From Alphaproteobacteria bacterium (lineage in GTDB: Bacteria; Pseudomonadota; Alphaproteobacteria; UBA8366), in NCBI GenBank assembly GCA_018665505.1, contig JABJCS010000822.1:1-6493 (forward strand): 6,493 nucleotides of DNA. The letters are read 5' to 3'. Both the position numbers and the translations under genes were made by a program. Shown piece by piece: positions 1-5,609 of this stretch. Every line of letters starts with the position of its first letter. Positions within the stretch are counted from its first letter, which is position 1. Under the pieces are notes generated by a model, which did no database searches, was not told the origin of the DNA, and saw nothing but the letters and a program-made list of their open reading frames with translations.

Positions 1-645
1 ACCGTCGCGCCCCGTCTTGGAGCCCACATAGACCACGGGATTGCCAAGGCCCGCCGCCGCCGAATAGAAGATCTTATCCGCATCGGCGAGGCCGACCGTC
101 ATCGCGTTGACCAGGATATTGCCGTTATAGGCGGAATGAAAATTCACTTCACCGGCCACTGTGGGAATGCCCATGCAATTGCCGTAACCGCCAATTCCCG
201 CCACCACACCGCCGACCAAATGCCGGGTCTTGGGATGGTCCGGTGCGCCAAAGCGAAGCGCGTTCAAATTGGCCACCGGGCGGGCGCCCATAGTGAAGAC
301 GTCGCGCATAATGCCGCCGACACCCGTTGCCGCCCCTTGGTAAGGTTCGATGAAGGAGGGGTGGTTGTGGCTTTCGATTTTGAAGACCACGGCGCGGCCG
401 TCGCCGATATCGACGACACCGGCGTTCTCGCCCGGCCCTTGAATGACCTGCGGGCCGTCCGTCGGCAGGGTTTTTAGCCACTTGCGGGACGACTTATAGG
501 AACAGTGTTCCGACCACATGACGGAAAAAATACCGAGTTCGTTTATATTGGGGTCGCGACCCATGATATTGAGCAGGGTTTGGTATTCGTCCGGTGTCAG
601 GCCGTGTTCAGCGACAATTTCTGGGGTGATTTGGTCGGTGTTCAC
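1..645 (-). CDS. purL: Phosphoribosylformylglycinamidine (FGAM) synthase, large subunit PurL, N-terminal part (C-terminus beyond left edge)
   Basis: PurL is the catalytic subunit of the three-component FGAM synthase. It uses ATP and ammonia delivered by PurQ to convert FGAR to FGAM in the cytoplasm, the fourth step of purine synthesis. The first 215 codons are visible; the short PurL class used with PurS and PurQ is about 730-740 residues. Visible motifs are [10 protein letters not shown] near residues 44-53 (active-site His region), [18 protein letters not shown] at about 91-108 (ATP/Mg and substrate phosphate region), [12 protein letters not shown] at about 112-123, and [15 protein letters not shown] further on. 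All look intact. The GTG start is chosen because it gives the expected N-terminus just before [16 protein letters not shown], because a GGAGG ribosome site (653-657) lies 7 nt upstream, and because the start overlaps the purQ stop as GTGA. That overlap implies translational coupling. Identity is very secure; only the 3' end is missing. Confidence 0.97.
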   Translation of the reverse strand, partial: MNTDQITPEIVAEHGLTPDEYQTLLNIMGRDPNINELGIFSVMWSEHCSYKSSRKWLKTLPTDGPQVIQGPGENAGVVDIGDGRAVVFKIESHNHPSFIEPYQGAATGVGGIMRDVFTMGARPVANLNALRFGAPDHPKTRHLVGGVVAGIGGYGNCMGIPTVAGEVNFHSAYNGNILVNAMTVGLADADKIFYSAAAGLGNPVVYVGSKTGRDG

Positions 646-1331
646 GAAAGTGCCTCCACCAGGCCATTGAACATTGCCTTGCCGTCCGCGCCGCCATGTT
701 GTGCGTCGGCGGCGCGTTCGGGATGCGGCATCATGCCGAGGACCGTTTTCGTCTCGTTGAAGATGCCGGCAATATTACGCGCGGCTCCGTTCGGATTGCC
801 TTCCGCGTTGACGTCTCCCGACGGTGTCGAATAGCGCATCGCGACGCGGCCCTCCCCTTCAAGTCGGTCCAGCGTGTCGTTGTCGGCGAAGTAGTTGCCC
901 TCGTTGTGGGCGACTGGAATTTCCACAATCTGGCCTTCTTCGTATCCGGCGGTGAAGAGCGATTGGCTGGTTTCGATGCGAAGATGCACCGGACGGCAAA
1001 TGTATTTCAAGTTGGCGTTCTGCATCAGGACACCGGGCAACAGGCCGCTTTCCGTCAGAATTTGGAAACCGTTGCAGATGCCGAGGGTCGGTACGCCTTT
1101 GTCTGCCGCTTCCTTGACTTCACGCATGATCGGGGAGTGCGCGGCCATGGCTCCGCAGCGCAGGTAATCGCCATAGGAAAATCCACCCGGCACGACGATG
1201 AGATCGACCTTGGGCAGGTCGTGATCACCATGCCAGACCATATCAACCGGCTGTCCGGTGGCAGTTTCCAATGCGACTTTGGCGTCGCGGTCGCAATTCG
1301 ATCCGGGGAAAACGATGACGGCGGCTCTCAC
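642..1331 (-). CDS. purQ: FGAM synthase glutaminase subunit PurQ
   Basis: PurQ is the class I glutamine amidotransferase of FGAM synthase. It hydrolyses glutamine and channels ammonia to PurL in a complex bridged by PurS. From the GTG start the protein is 229 residues, the usual size (B. subtilis PurQ is 227). It opens with the typical [14 protein letters not shown]. The oxyanion region is [17 protein letters not shown]. The nucleophile Cys86 lies in GICNGFQ, and the His203/Glu205 pair lies in MMPHPERA, so the catalytic triad is complete. An in-frame ATG at 1364 would add 11 residues ([11 protein letters not shown]), but it lies inside purS, has no ribosome site and is absent from the usual family N-terminus. 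The GTG has AGAGGAG 11 nt upstream, so I prefer it. The purS stop is 19 nt upstream and the stop codon overlaps the purL start, so this is an internal operon gene. Confidence 0.95.
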   Translation of the reverse strand: MRAAVIVFPGSNCDRDAKVALETATGQPVDMVWHGDHDLPKVDLIVVPGGFSYGDYLRCGAMAAHSPIMREVKEAADKGVPTLGICNGFQILTESGLLPGVLMQNANLKYICRPVHLRIETSQSLFTAGYEEGQIVEIPVAHNEGNYFADNDTLDRLEGEGRVAMRYSTPSGDVNAEGNPNGAARNIAGIFNETKTVLGMMPHPERAADAQHGGADGKAMFNGLVEALS

Positions 1332-1342
1332 GGCAGGGCGCG

Positions 1343-1349
1343 CTCCTCT
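1343..1349 (-). promoter_or_regulatory. Ribosome binding site that decides the purQ start
   Basis: AGAGGAG on the minus strand lies just after the purS stop and 11 nt before the GTG at 1331. The alternative ATG at 1364 lies upstream of this site and has no purine-rich motif of its own. The spacing is slightly long but the core match to the anti-Shine-Dalgarno sequence is good. Confidence 0.6.
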
Positions 1350-1350
1350 A

Positions 1351-1590
1351 TTATTCGACCTCAATGCGGTAATTCTCGATCACCGTATTGGCCAAAAGCT
1401 TTTTGCACATCTCGTCGCTTTGGGCGCGGGCCTTTTCGGGATCGCTCTCGGCGAGTTCAAGTTCGATATATCTACCGATCCGAACGCCGTCCACACCGCT
1501 GAAACCAAGGCCCTCTAGGGCATTGCCGATGGCTTTCCCTTGCGGGTCCAAAACGCCGTTCTTCAAAGTCACATGCACCTTGACCTTCAT
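1351..1590 (-). CDS. purS: FGAM synthase bridging subunit PurS
   Basis: PurS is a small protein of about 80 residues that dimerises and docks PurQ onto PurL for ammonia transfer. This copy is 79 residues, a full-length family member. It opens [20 protein letters not shown], the family's most typical segment. The central [18 protein letters not shown] fits the second strand region, and it ends [15 protein letters not shown] as PurS proteins usually do. The ATG shares its first base with the last base of the purC stop codon (TAATG), so translation is probably coupled to purC. A GGAG lies about 11 nt upstream within the end of purC. Its presence shows the organism uses the three-subunit FGAM synthase rather than the fused large PurL of gammaproteobacteria. 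Confidence 0.96.
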   Translation of the reverse strand: MKVKVHVTLKNGVLDPQGKAIGNALEGLGFSGVDGVRIGRYIELELAESDPEKARAQSDEMCKKLLANTVIENYRIEVE

Positions 1591-2357
1591 TACTTCACTA
1601 TCTCCGGTCCTTGGATGTCGTTGGTCCCGCCCTCGGGCAAAATGCCGAGACGGCGGGCAATTTCTTGATAGGCCTCTGATTCGCGTCCAAGATCAAGATC
1701 GAAACGGTCGGAATCGAGCGGTTCGTTGCTCGCGATGTCCCAAATCCGGCACGTGTCCGGGCTGATTTCATCGGCGAGTACGACGCGCATTTCTCCGGTC
1801 TCCTCGTACATTCTGCCGAATTCCGTTCGGAAATCGACCAGCCGCAGGCCGGCGGCAACGAATAGCCCAGAGAGGAAATCGTTTATCCTGAGCGCTAACG
1901 CCAGCATATCGTCGATATCCTGCGGAGTGGCCCAGCCAAAAGCGGTGATATGTTCTTCCGATACCATCGGATTGCCGAGTTCCGCCGATTTGTAATAGTA
2001 CTCGACGATAGAGCGCGGCATCGGTGTGCCGGGCTGGATGCCGAAGCGCTCCGCGAATTCGCCCGCGGCCGTGCTTCGGATGACCAATTCCAACGGAATA
2101 ATCTCGACCTCGCGGATCAATTGTTCCCGCATGTTGAGACGGCGCAGAAAATGAGTGGGTATTCCTAAATCCTGCAAGCGCATCATAATGAATTCGGAAA
2201 TCCGGTTGCTCAGCACCCCTTTGCCGGTGATGGTCCCGCTGCGTTTGCCGTCATGGGCCGTCACGTCGTCCTTGAACGACATCACCATCGTGCCCGGCTC
2301 CGGACCCTCGTAAAGGATCTTGTCCTTACCTTCGTAGATCCGTCTGCGTTTTGCCAT
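1590..2357 (-). CDS. purC: Phosphoribosylaminoimidazole-succinocarboxamide (SAICAR) synthase PurC, with unusual active-site residues
   Basis: SAICAR synthase joins CAIR and aspartate using ATP. The protein is 255 residues, normal for the family, and colinear with it: [22 protein letters not shown] at the N-terminus (P-loop-like ATP strand region), [64 protein letters not shown], and [11 protein letters not shown] at the C-terminus. Two family signatures are altered. The usual R-x3-[AT]-G-S reads RSTAAGE, with Glu100 where CAIR-phosphate-binding Ser is expected. The usual D-x-K-x-E-F-G reads DFRTEFG, with Arg177 for Lys. Asp175 and Glu179 are kept. The start is the ATG preceded at 7 nt by AAGAGG. 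An in-frame upstream extension to 2456 begins MIADCATIS and does not resemble PurC. It is the first gene of the purC-S-Q-L run, with a likely promoter in the 113-bp gap upstream. Family assignment is firm; whether activity is standard is less certain. Confidence 0.94.
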   Translation of the reverse strand: MAKRRRIYEGKDKILYEGPEPGTMVMSFKDDVTAHDGKRSGTITGKGVLSNRISEFIMMRLQDLGIPTHFLRRLNMREQLIREVEIIPLELVIRSTAAGEFAERFGIQPGTPMPRSIVEYYYKSAELGNPMVSEEHITAFGWATPQDIDDMLALALRINDFLSGLFVAAGLRLVDFRTEFGRMYEETGEMRVVLADEISPDTCRIWDIASNEPLDSDRFDLDLGRESEAYQEIARRLGILPEGGTNDIQGPEIVK

Positions 2358-2364
2358 CTTGGGG

Positions 2365-2370
2365 CCTCTT
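2365..2370 (-). promoter_or_regulatory. Ribosome binding site that decides the purC start
   Basis: AAGAGG lies 7 nt before the ATG at 2357, an ideal distance. It supports the 255-residue form over the longer in-frame reading that would begin at 2456. Confidence 0.65.
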
Positions 2371-2416
2371 CGCGCCGTGAATTGAGGGCGATCTGAAAGC
2401 GTCTGGGCGCGGGGTT

Positions 2417-2445
2417 CGTATAGCAAGCGAGAGATGGTGGCACAA
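2417..2445 (-). promoter_or_regulatory. Candidate sigma-70-type promoter for purC-purS-purQ-purL
   Basis: In the 113-bp gap between the NRDE gene stop and purC, the minus strand reads TTGTGC, 17 nt, then TATACG. The -35 matches TTGACA in its first three bases only. The -10 matches TATA of TATAAT. The 17-nt spacing is optimal. Transcription would start near 2410, leaving a leader of roughly 50 nt with the purC ribosome site at its end. No riboswitch-like fold was seen in that leader. The match is moderate, so transcription from the NRDE gene or further upstream is not excluded. Confidence 0.35.
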
Positions 2446-2470
2446 TCCGCGATCATGTCTCGCCAATGTT

Positions 2471-3217
2471 TCAGACCGGTAGGTATTCAGTGCGGTCAGG
2501 GCGCCCCGCCGCGAAGAGATAAATACCGGCAGGGTTTTCGGCGCCGGGCCGCGGCATTGCCAGCAACGTGCTGGAAACCGTACCGAAACCCCAGTCGCTG
2601 GAAATGCACATGGCGGACGAAGGGCCAATCGCTGGATCGCAAGTTTCATCGGCGAGAAGGGCCCGCCAAGCGGACCAATCAGCGCTGTCGGGGTCGGGAA
2701 TGTCGGCGGCCTCAAATTGCGATAGGAAAGCGTCGATCCGGGCGTTCCGGCGGTCGTTGATTTCCTGAGACGTCAACATTGATAAGCCATCAGGCACTTC
2801 TTCGACGGCGATTTGCGCCGCCTGGGCCCGATTCGCAATATGAAACACGTTGGTATTGTCGCCAACGACCAAATTGAAACTGCGGTAGGCGTGAGCGTCG
2901 ATCTGTCCAAGCGCCTCGGCCGCACTGTCCGCGTCGGCGTGATCGAGAGCCTCGAGGACCAGTTCGCCCCGGCTGCGTTTGTCGGTGCTGGGGCCGAGCG
3001 AGCCTTCGCGATTGAGGATGGCGGCGAAGACACCGTGGTCGTTCCGGCCGAGCCAGCTGCCGCCCGCCAATCGGTCGCGCCCGGCGATGACATCGGGGCG
3101 GTCATCCCAATGTCGAGCTGGCGGATCCCAGGGGCGATCCGTCATTTCGTCGCGGTTTGCGGCGGCAATTAGCGGCCAAGGATGGCCTGGTCGCCGAAGA
3201 ATAATGATCGAACACAT
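2471..3217 (-). CDS. NRDE (TANGO2/DUF833) family protein
   Basis: This 248-residue protein belongs to the NRDE superfamily, named for its Asn-Arg-Asp-Glu motif and related to eukaryotic TANGO2. It shows MCSIII at the N-terminus with the characteristic Cys2, then [10 protein letters not shown] (NRDE at residues 21-24). Next come [20 protein letters not shown] (51-70), [10 protein letters not shown] (111-120), and [11 protein letters not shown] near the C-terminus (210-220), matching the family's conserved 'GT.SST' end. The length is typical. No signal peptide is visible, so it is probably cytoplasmic. The family's biochemical role is not settled: the fold and Cys2 suggest an Ntn-hydrolase-like enzyme, and TANGO2 has been tied to membrane traffic, haem and lipid metabolism. 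A short CGAGG ribosome site lies close before the ATG. The gene is divergent from the zeta gene and 113 bp upstream of purC, so it might be co-transcribed with purC. No strong promoter was found in front of it. Confidence 0.92.
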   Translation of the reverse strand: MCSIIILRRPGHPWPLIAAANRDEMTDRPWDPPARHWDDRPDVIAGRDRLAGGSWLGRNDHGVFAAILNREGSLGPSTDKRSRGELVLEALDHADADSAAEALGQIDAHAYRSFNLVVGDNTNVFHIANRAQAAQIAVEEVPDGLSMLTSQEINDRRNARIDAFLSQFEAADIPDPDSADWSAWRALLADETCDPAIGPSSAMCISSDWGFGTVSSTLLAMPRPGAENPAGIYLFAAGRPDRTEYLPV

Positions 3218-3280
3218 GGGGACCTCGCATAGCAGCCCGACGGAAGCGGCGCAAACGGCGAAATTAAGAACGCGATAATT

Positions 3281-3292
3281 CGCCTCGAGGCG
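3281..3292. repeat. 12-bp perfect palindrome in the divergent intergenic region
   Basis: CGCCTCGAGGCG is its own reverse complement. It lies between the divergently transcribed NRDE and zeta genes, ending one base before the TTGAAT -35 candidate of the zeta promoter. A repressor operator is possible, but a 12-bp palindrome is expected about once or twice by chance in a window of this length. The rest of the 186-bp gap (3218-3403) holds the zeta promoter candidate and no evident small gene. Confidence 0.35.
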
Positions 3293-3320
3293 TTGAATCA
3301 GCCGGGTTCATCCGTATATT
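3293..3320 (+). promoter_or_regulatory. Candidate sigma-70-type promoter for the zeta-subunit gene
   Basis: TTGAAT (3293-3298), a 16-nt spacer, then TATATT (3315-3320) match the consensus at four and five of six bases. The start site would fall near 3327, giving a leader of about 77 nt before the ATG at 3404. The -35 box overlaps a GAATC sequence, a match to the GANTC site methylated by CcrM in many alphaproteobacteria. This is the best promoter match in the intergenic region. Confidence 0.45.
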
Positions 3321-3403
3321 TAGGGCGTGCGCGGATGGAGCCGAGCGTGAATTACAATCGGTCGACGTGAGCGCGAGGAAATTTTACCCGAGGATCATGC
3401 CAG

Positions 3404-3721
3404 ATGAGCCAATTCGACAAGCGCGAGAAAGGTTTCGAGCAGAAACATAGCCGCGATCAGGAGTTTAATTTTAAGGTTCAAGCGCGCCGCAATAAGCTGC
3501 TCGGGGAATGGGCGGCTGATAAGCTCGGCTTGGATGGCGCCGCCGCTGTTGCCTATGCGAAGGAAGTCATCGTCTCGGATTTCGACGAGCCCGGTGACGA
3601 AGATGTGTTGCGTAAGGTTTTCGGCGATTTGGAAGCGAAAGGCGTAGATACCAGCGAGCATCTCGTCCGTAAGGAAATGGACAAGTTACTGGAAGTCGCG
3701 CGGAGCGAACTTTCGGATTAA
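3404..3721 (+). CDS. F1FO-ATPase inhibitor subunit zeta (DUF1476 family)
   Basis: The protein has 105 residues, matching the alphaproteobacterial zeta family (about 104-107). In this family zeta binds the F1 part of ATP synthase and blocks wasteful ATP hydrolysis. Family structures are four-helix bundles with an ADP/ATP site, and the flexible N-terminus is the inhibitory part. Family hallmarks seen here are FDKREKGFEQKH at the N-terminus, DQEFNFKVQARRNKLLGEWAA (19-39), LGLDGAAAVAYAKEVI (41-56), DFDEPGDEDVLRKVFGDLEAKG (59-80), and a C-terminal helix with KEMDKLLEVA. No signal peptide is present, so it acts in the cytoplasm. A GAGGA ribosome site ends 9 nt before the ATG. An out-of-frame ATG at 3397 is ignored. 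It is the only plus-strand gene here. It diverges from the NRDE gene, and its stop lies 13 bp from that of the convergent repeat-protein gene. Proximity of this family to purC and purB is a recurring alphaproteobacterial arrangement, from general knowledge and not searched. Confidence 0.95.
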   Translation: MSQFDKREKGFEQKHSRDQEFNFKVQARRNKLLGEWAADKLGLDGAAAVAYAKEVIVSDFDEPGDEDVLRKVFGDLEAKGVDTSEHLVRKEMDKLLEVARSELSD

Positions 3722-3734
3722 TCCCAAGTTTCCA

Positions 3735-5609
3735 CTAACGGGTTTCGGCATCCGCGACAACGACGGCAATATTCGCGACCGCGTACGCGCGCGCCGTTTC
3801 GTTGGAAATAGCCCGTACTGCCCGAATCGATAATTTCGACTGACCTATTTTCCCTGCAGCGACGGCAACGGAGCGCAATGCTCTGTTTCTTGGTGTTTCG
3901 GGCGGCGATGTTGCGTCGATATTTTCACTCGTGATTTGCGGGGTACCGGAGGAATCGTCCGGAATTCTCGCCGCAGTATCGAAGGCCTGCAGCACGAAGC
4001 CCGCCGCCAATTGCGCATCCGTAATGTTGGAGAGCATTTCGGCGAAATCTTTGTGATTGGTGTCCCGCCATGCCAATCGCCAAGCGACGTCGAGATCATC
4101 CTGCGCCATTTGTTTCTGGTCGATATTGGCCAGAGCGACCGCCATTTGCGATAGGATCGTGACCCGAGGCTTCAATGTGGGAAGCCGCTTTGCCAACTCC
4201 CGGACGCGGGAGAAGAGGGATACCGCTGCTTCCGGCGCGCCGACGCGGCGTTGGATTTCAATGGTTTTGAGCAACGCCCATTCCAAGCTTTCAGGATTAA
4301 TCTTCTTGAATGGAGTGTCTGCCAGACCCTTGGCTAAGAGCGCGCTCGCATTCATGCGCTCTCCCGCAATTCCTTTGACGTTCGCAAGGGCGGTAAATAT
4401 CTGCGAGCGCATGCCGACATAGGGTATGTAGTCGGTCACTGTTTCCGCGTTGGTGTAATCGTTGATGGACATCATCGCTTTGCCCATCGCCAACATGGTG
4501 AGCGCCTGCATGCGTCTGTCTCTGATATAACCTGCCATTTTGAAGGCGTCGGCATGGCGGCCGAGTTCGGCTTGGTGGCGAACCATATGCTTGATGACGT
4601 TGAAGCGGAGTTCTTCGGATCCGAGGCGTTTTGTGTCTTGAAATGCTAAGCTGAACAACGGCACGGCAGCGTCGATATTGCCCTTTTTCCCTGTGGCGCT
4701 GGCCACGGCGGACAGAGCGTGTGCCTTGTGACCAATATCTCGAATGGATCGAACGAGGCCCATCGCCGTGTTGTTATCGCCTGCCAACACATAACTGCCC
4801 GCCATATTCGCGATACGGTCGACGCGCCCGTCGAAATCGGATTTCAGCAACAGGGGGCGCAGATGCCGTAAAGTGACAAGCGCATCCTTATTATACCCGG
4901 CATCAATCTGGGCATAGGCAATTCGAAGCAAGACGTCCGTCGTTTCTGTTATCTCTTCTTTTAAGGTTTTCGCGAGAGCGAACGCTCTGCCAAACATCTT
5001 TTTTGCAGATGCGGCGACCTTTTGGTCCCGACTGGCTGCCGCCTTGTCCGCGATCAATAGATAAGCGTTAAGCCGCTCGAGCGGGACGGATATGCGTTTG
5101 GCAGTCGACAGTGCGGCCGAGAAGTCGCCCATATCCGCTTGGCGGGTTGCGATCTCCAGATATGTGTCGTCGGCGCCTCTTTTCCGGCCTTTTGTTGGAA
5201 CCAGCTTCACCGATTCCGCTAATGTTCGCCGTGCTGTTTTCGTGCGGCCTTTCCGCAGGTGATAATCTGACGTGAGGATACGGGCACGGACACGCCAAAG
5301 CCGATCTCTAATGTTTTTAAGCTCGATGCGCGAGGCTTTCAGCTTACCGCGCTTGAGTTGCATTTCGACGAGTCCGGTAAAGGCCCGGCCTCGATCGAGG
5401 CCGTTCTTCAAGCTCAGCGCTGCAATCCTCAGCAGGCGGACGCTGTCCTCGACCTTCTCGGTGTCGATTGTTGCTAGTGCCGGTCCCGCAAATGCCGCGA
5501 GGCACAGAACGAGGACGGAGACACGGCTAGCTGCCGAAGACGCGTTTGAAAATCGTGTCCACGTGTTTTGTGTGATAACCGAGATCGAACAACTCCTCGA
5601 GATCGTCAT
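3735..5609 (-). CDS. Secreted TPR-like helical-repeat protein of unknown function
   Basis: I do not recognise this gene as a named family. From the ATG at 5609 it encodes 624 residues. A hydrophobic stretch at about residues 30-46 (SVLVLCLAAFAGPALA) ends in ALA|T, a good signal-peptidase I site after an unusually long polar n-region; the mature protein is probably periplasmic. The Cys in LVLC lacks the small residue before it, so a lipoprotein is unlikely. The mature part is alpha-helical and built of degenerate units of roughly 34-40 residues with a recurring 'I-x3-RA-x-AL-x2-IA-x-A-x2-G-x-A' pattern, as in TPR proteins, e.g. IATRQADMGDFSAALSTAKR, VASATGKKGNIDAAVPLF and MLAMGKAMMSINDYTNAETV. 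A Ser/Thr/Pro-rich linker at about 550-575 seems inserted between the two helices of a late repeat. The ORF stays open to a GTG at 5633. Both starts lie inside purB and no strong ribosome site precedes either, so the start is uncertain. TPR proteins usually scaffold protein complexes; no specific partner is implied. Confidence 0.85.
   Translation of the reverse strand: MTISRSCSISVITQNTWTRFSNASSAASRVSVLVLCLAAFAGPALATIDTEKVEDSVRLLRIAALSLKNGLDRGRAFTGLVEMQLKRGKLKASRIELKNIRDRLWRVRARILTSDYHLRKGRTKTARRTLAESVKLVPTKGRKRGADDTYLEIATRQADMGDFSAALSTAKRISVPLERLNAYLLIADKAAASRDQKVAASAKKMFGRAFALAKTLKEEITETTDVLLRIAYAQIDAGYNKDALVTLRHLRPLLLKSDFDGRVDRIANMAGSYVLAGDNNTAMGLVRSIRDIGHKAHALSAVASATGKKGNIDAAVPLFSLAFQDTKRLGSEELRFNVIKHMVRHQAELGRHADAFKMAGYIRDRRMQALTMLAMGKAMMSINDYTNAETVTDYIPYVGMRSQIFTALANVKGIAGERMNASALLAKGLADTPFKKINPESLEWALLKTIEIQRRVGAPEAAVSLFSRVRELAKRLPTLKPRVTILSQMAVALANIDQKQMAQDDLDVAWRLAWRDTNHKDFAEMLSNITDAQLAAGFVLQAFDTAARIPDDSSGTPQITSENIDATSPPETPRNRALRSVAVAAGKIGQSKLSIRAVRAISNETARAYAVANIAVVVADAETR

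Noticed and set aside
1332..1364. Longer PurQ beginning at the ATG at 1364
   Set aside because: It overlaps purS by 14 bp, lacks a ribosome site, and adds residues not found in PurQ proteins. The GTG at 1331 gives the canonical N-terminus.
696..1502. Long plus-strand open frame of 268 codons opposite purQ and purS
   Set aside because: It is fully antisense to two well-conserved genes, shows no family resemblance, and has no supporting ribosome site. Long antisense frames are common in GC-rich DNA.
2358..2416. Purine riboswitch or attenuator in the purC leader
   Set aside because: The predicted leader is only about 50 nt, has no recognisable purine aptamer core, and no terminator/antiterminator pair is seen.
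2358..2456. N-terminal extension of PurC by 33 residues
   Set aside because: The added sequence (MIADCATIS...) is unlike any PurC N-terminus, would include the candidate promoter and the ribosome site, and the ATG at 2357 has an ideal AAGAGG.
3395..3661. Minus-strand frame opposite the zeta gene
   Set aside because: It mirrors the codons of a clearly conserved gene and has no independent support.
3708..3730. Inverted repeat AACTT...GGATTAATCC...AAGTT as a bidirectional terminator
   Set aside because: The central palindrome is AT-rich with almost no room for a loop, the outer arms pair only over five AT-rich bases across unequal bulges, and no T-run follows on either strand. It does not qualify as an intrinsic terminator.
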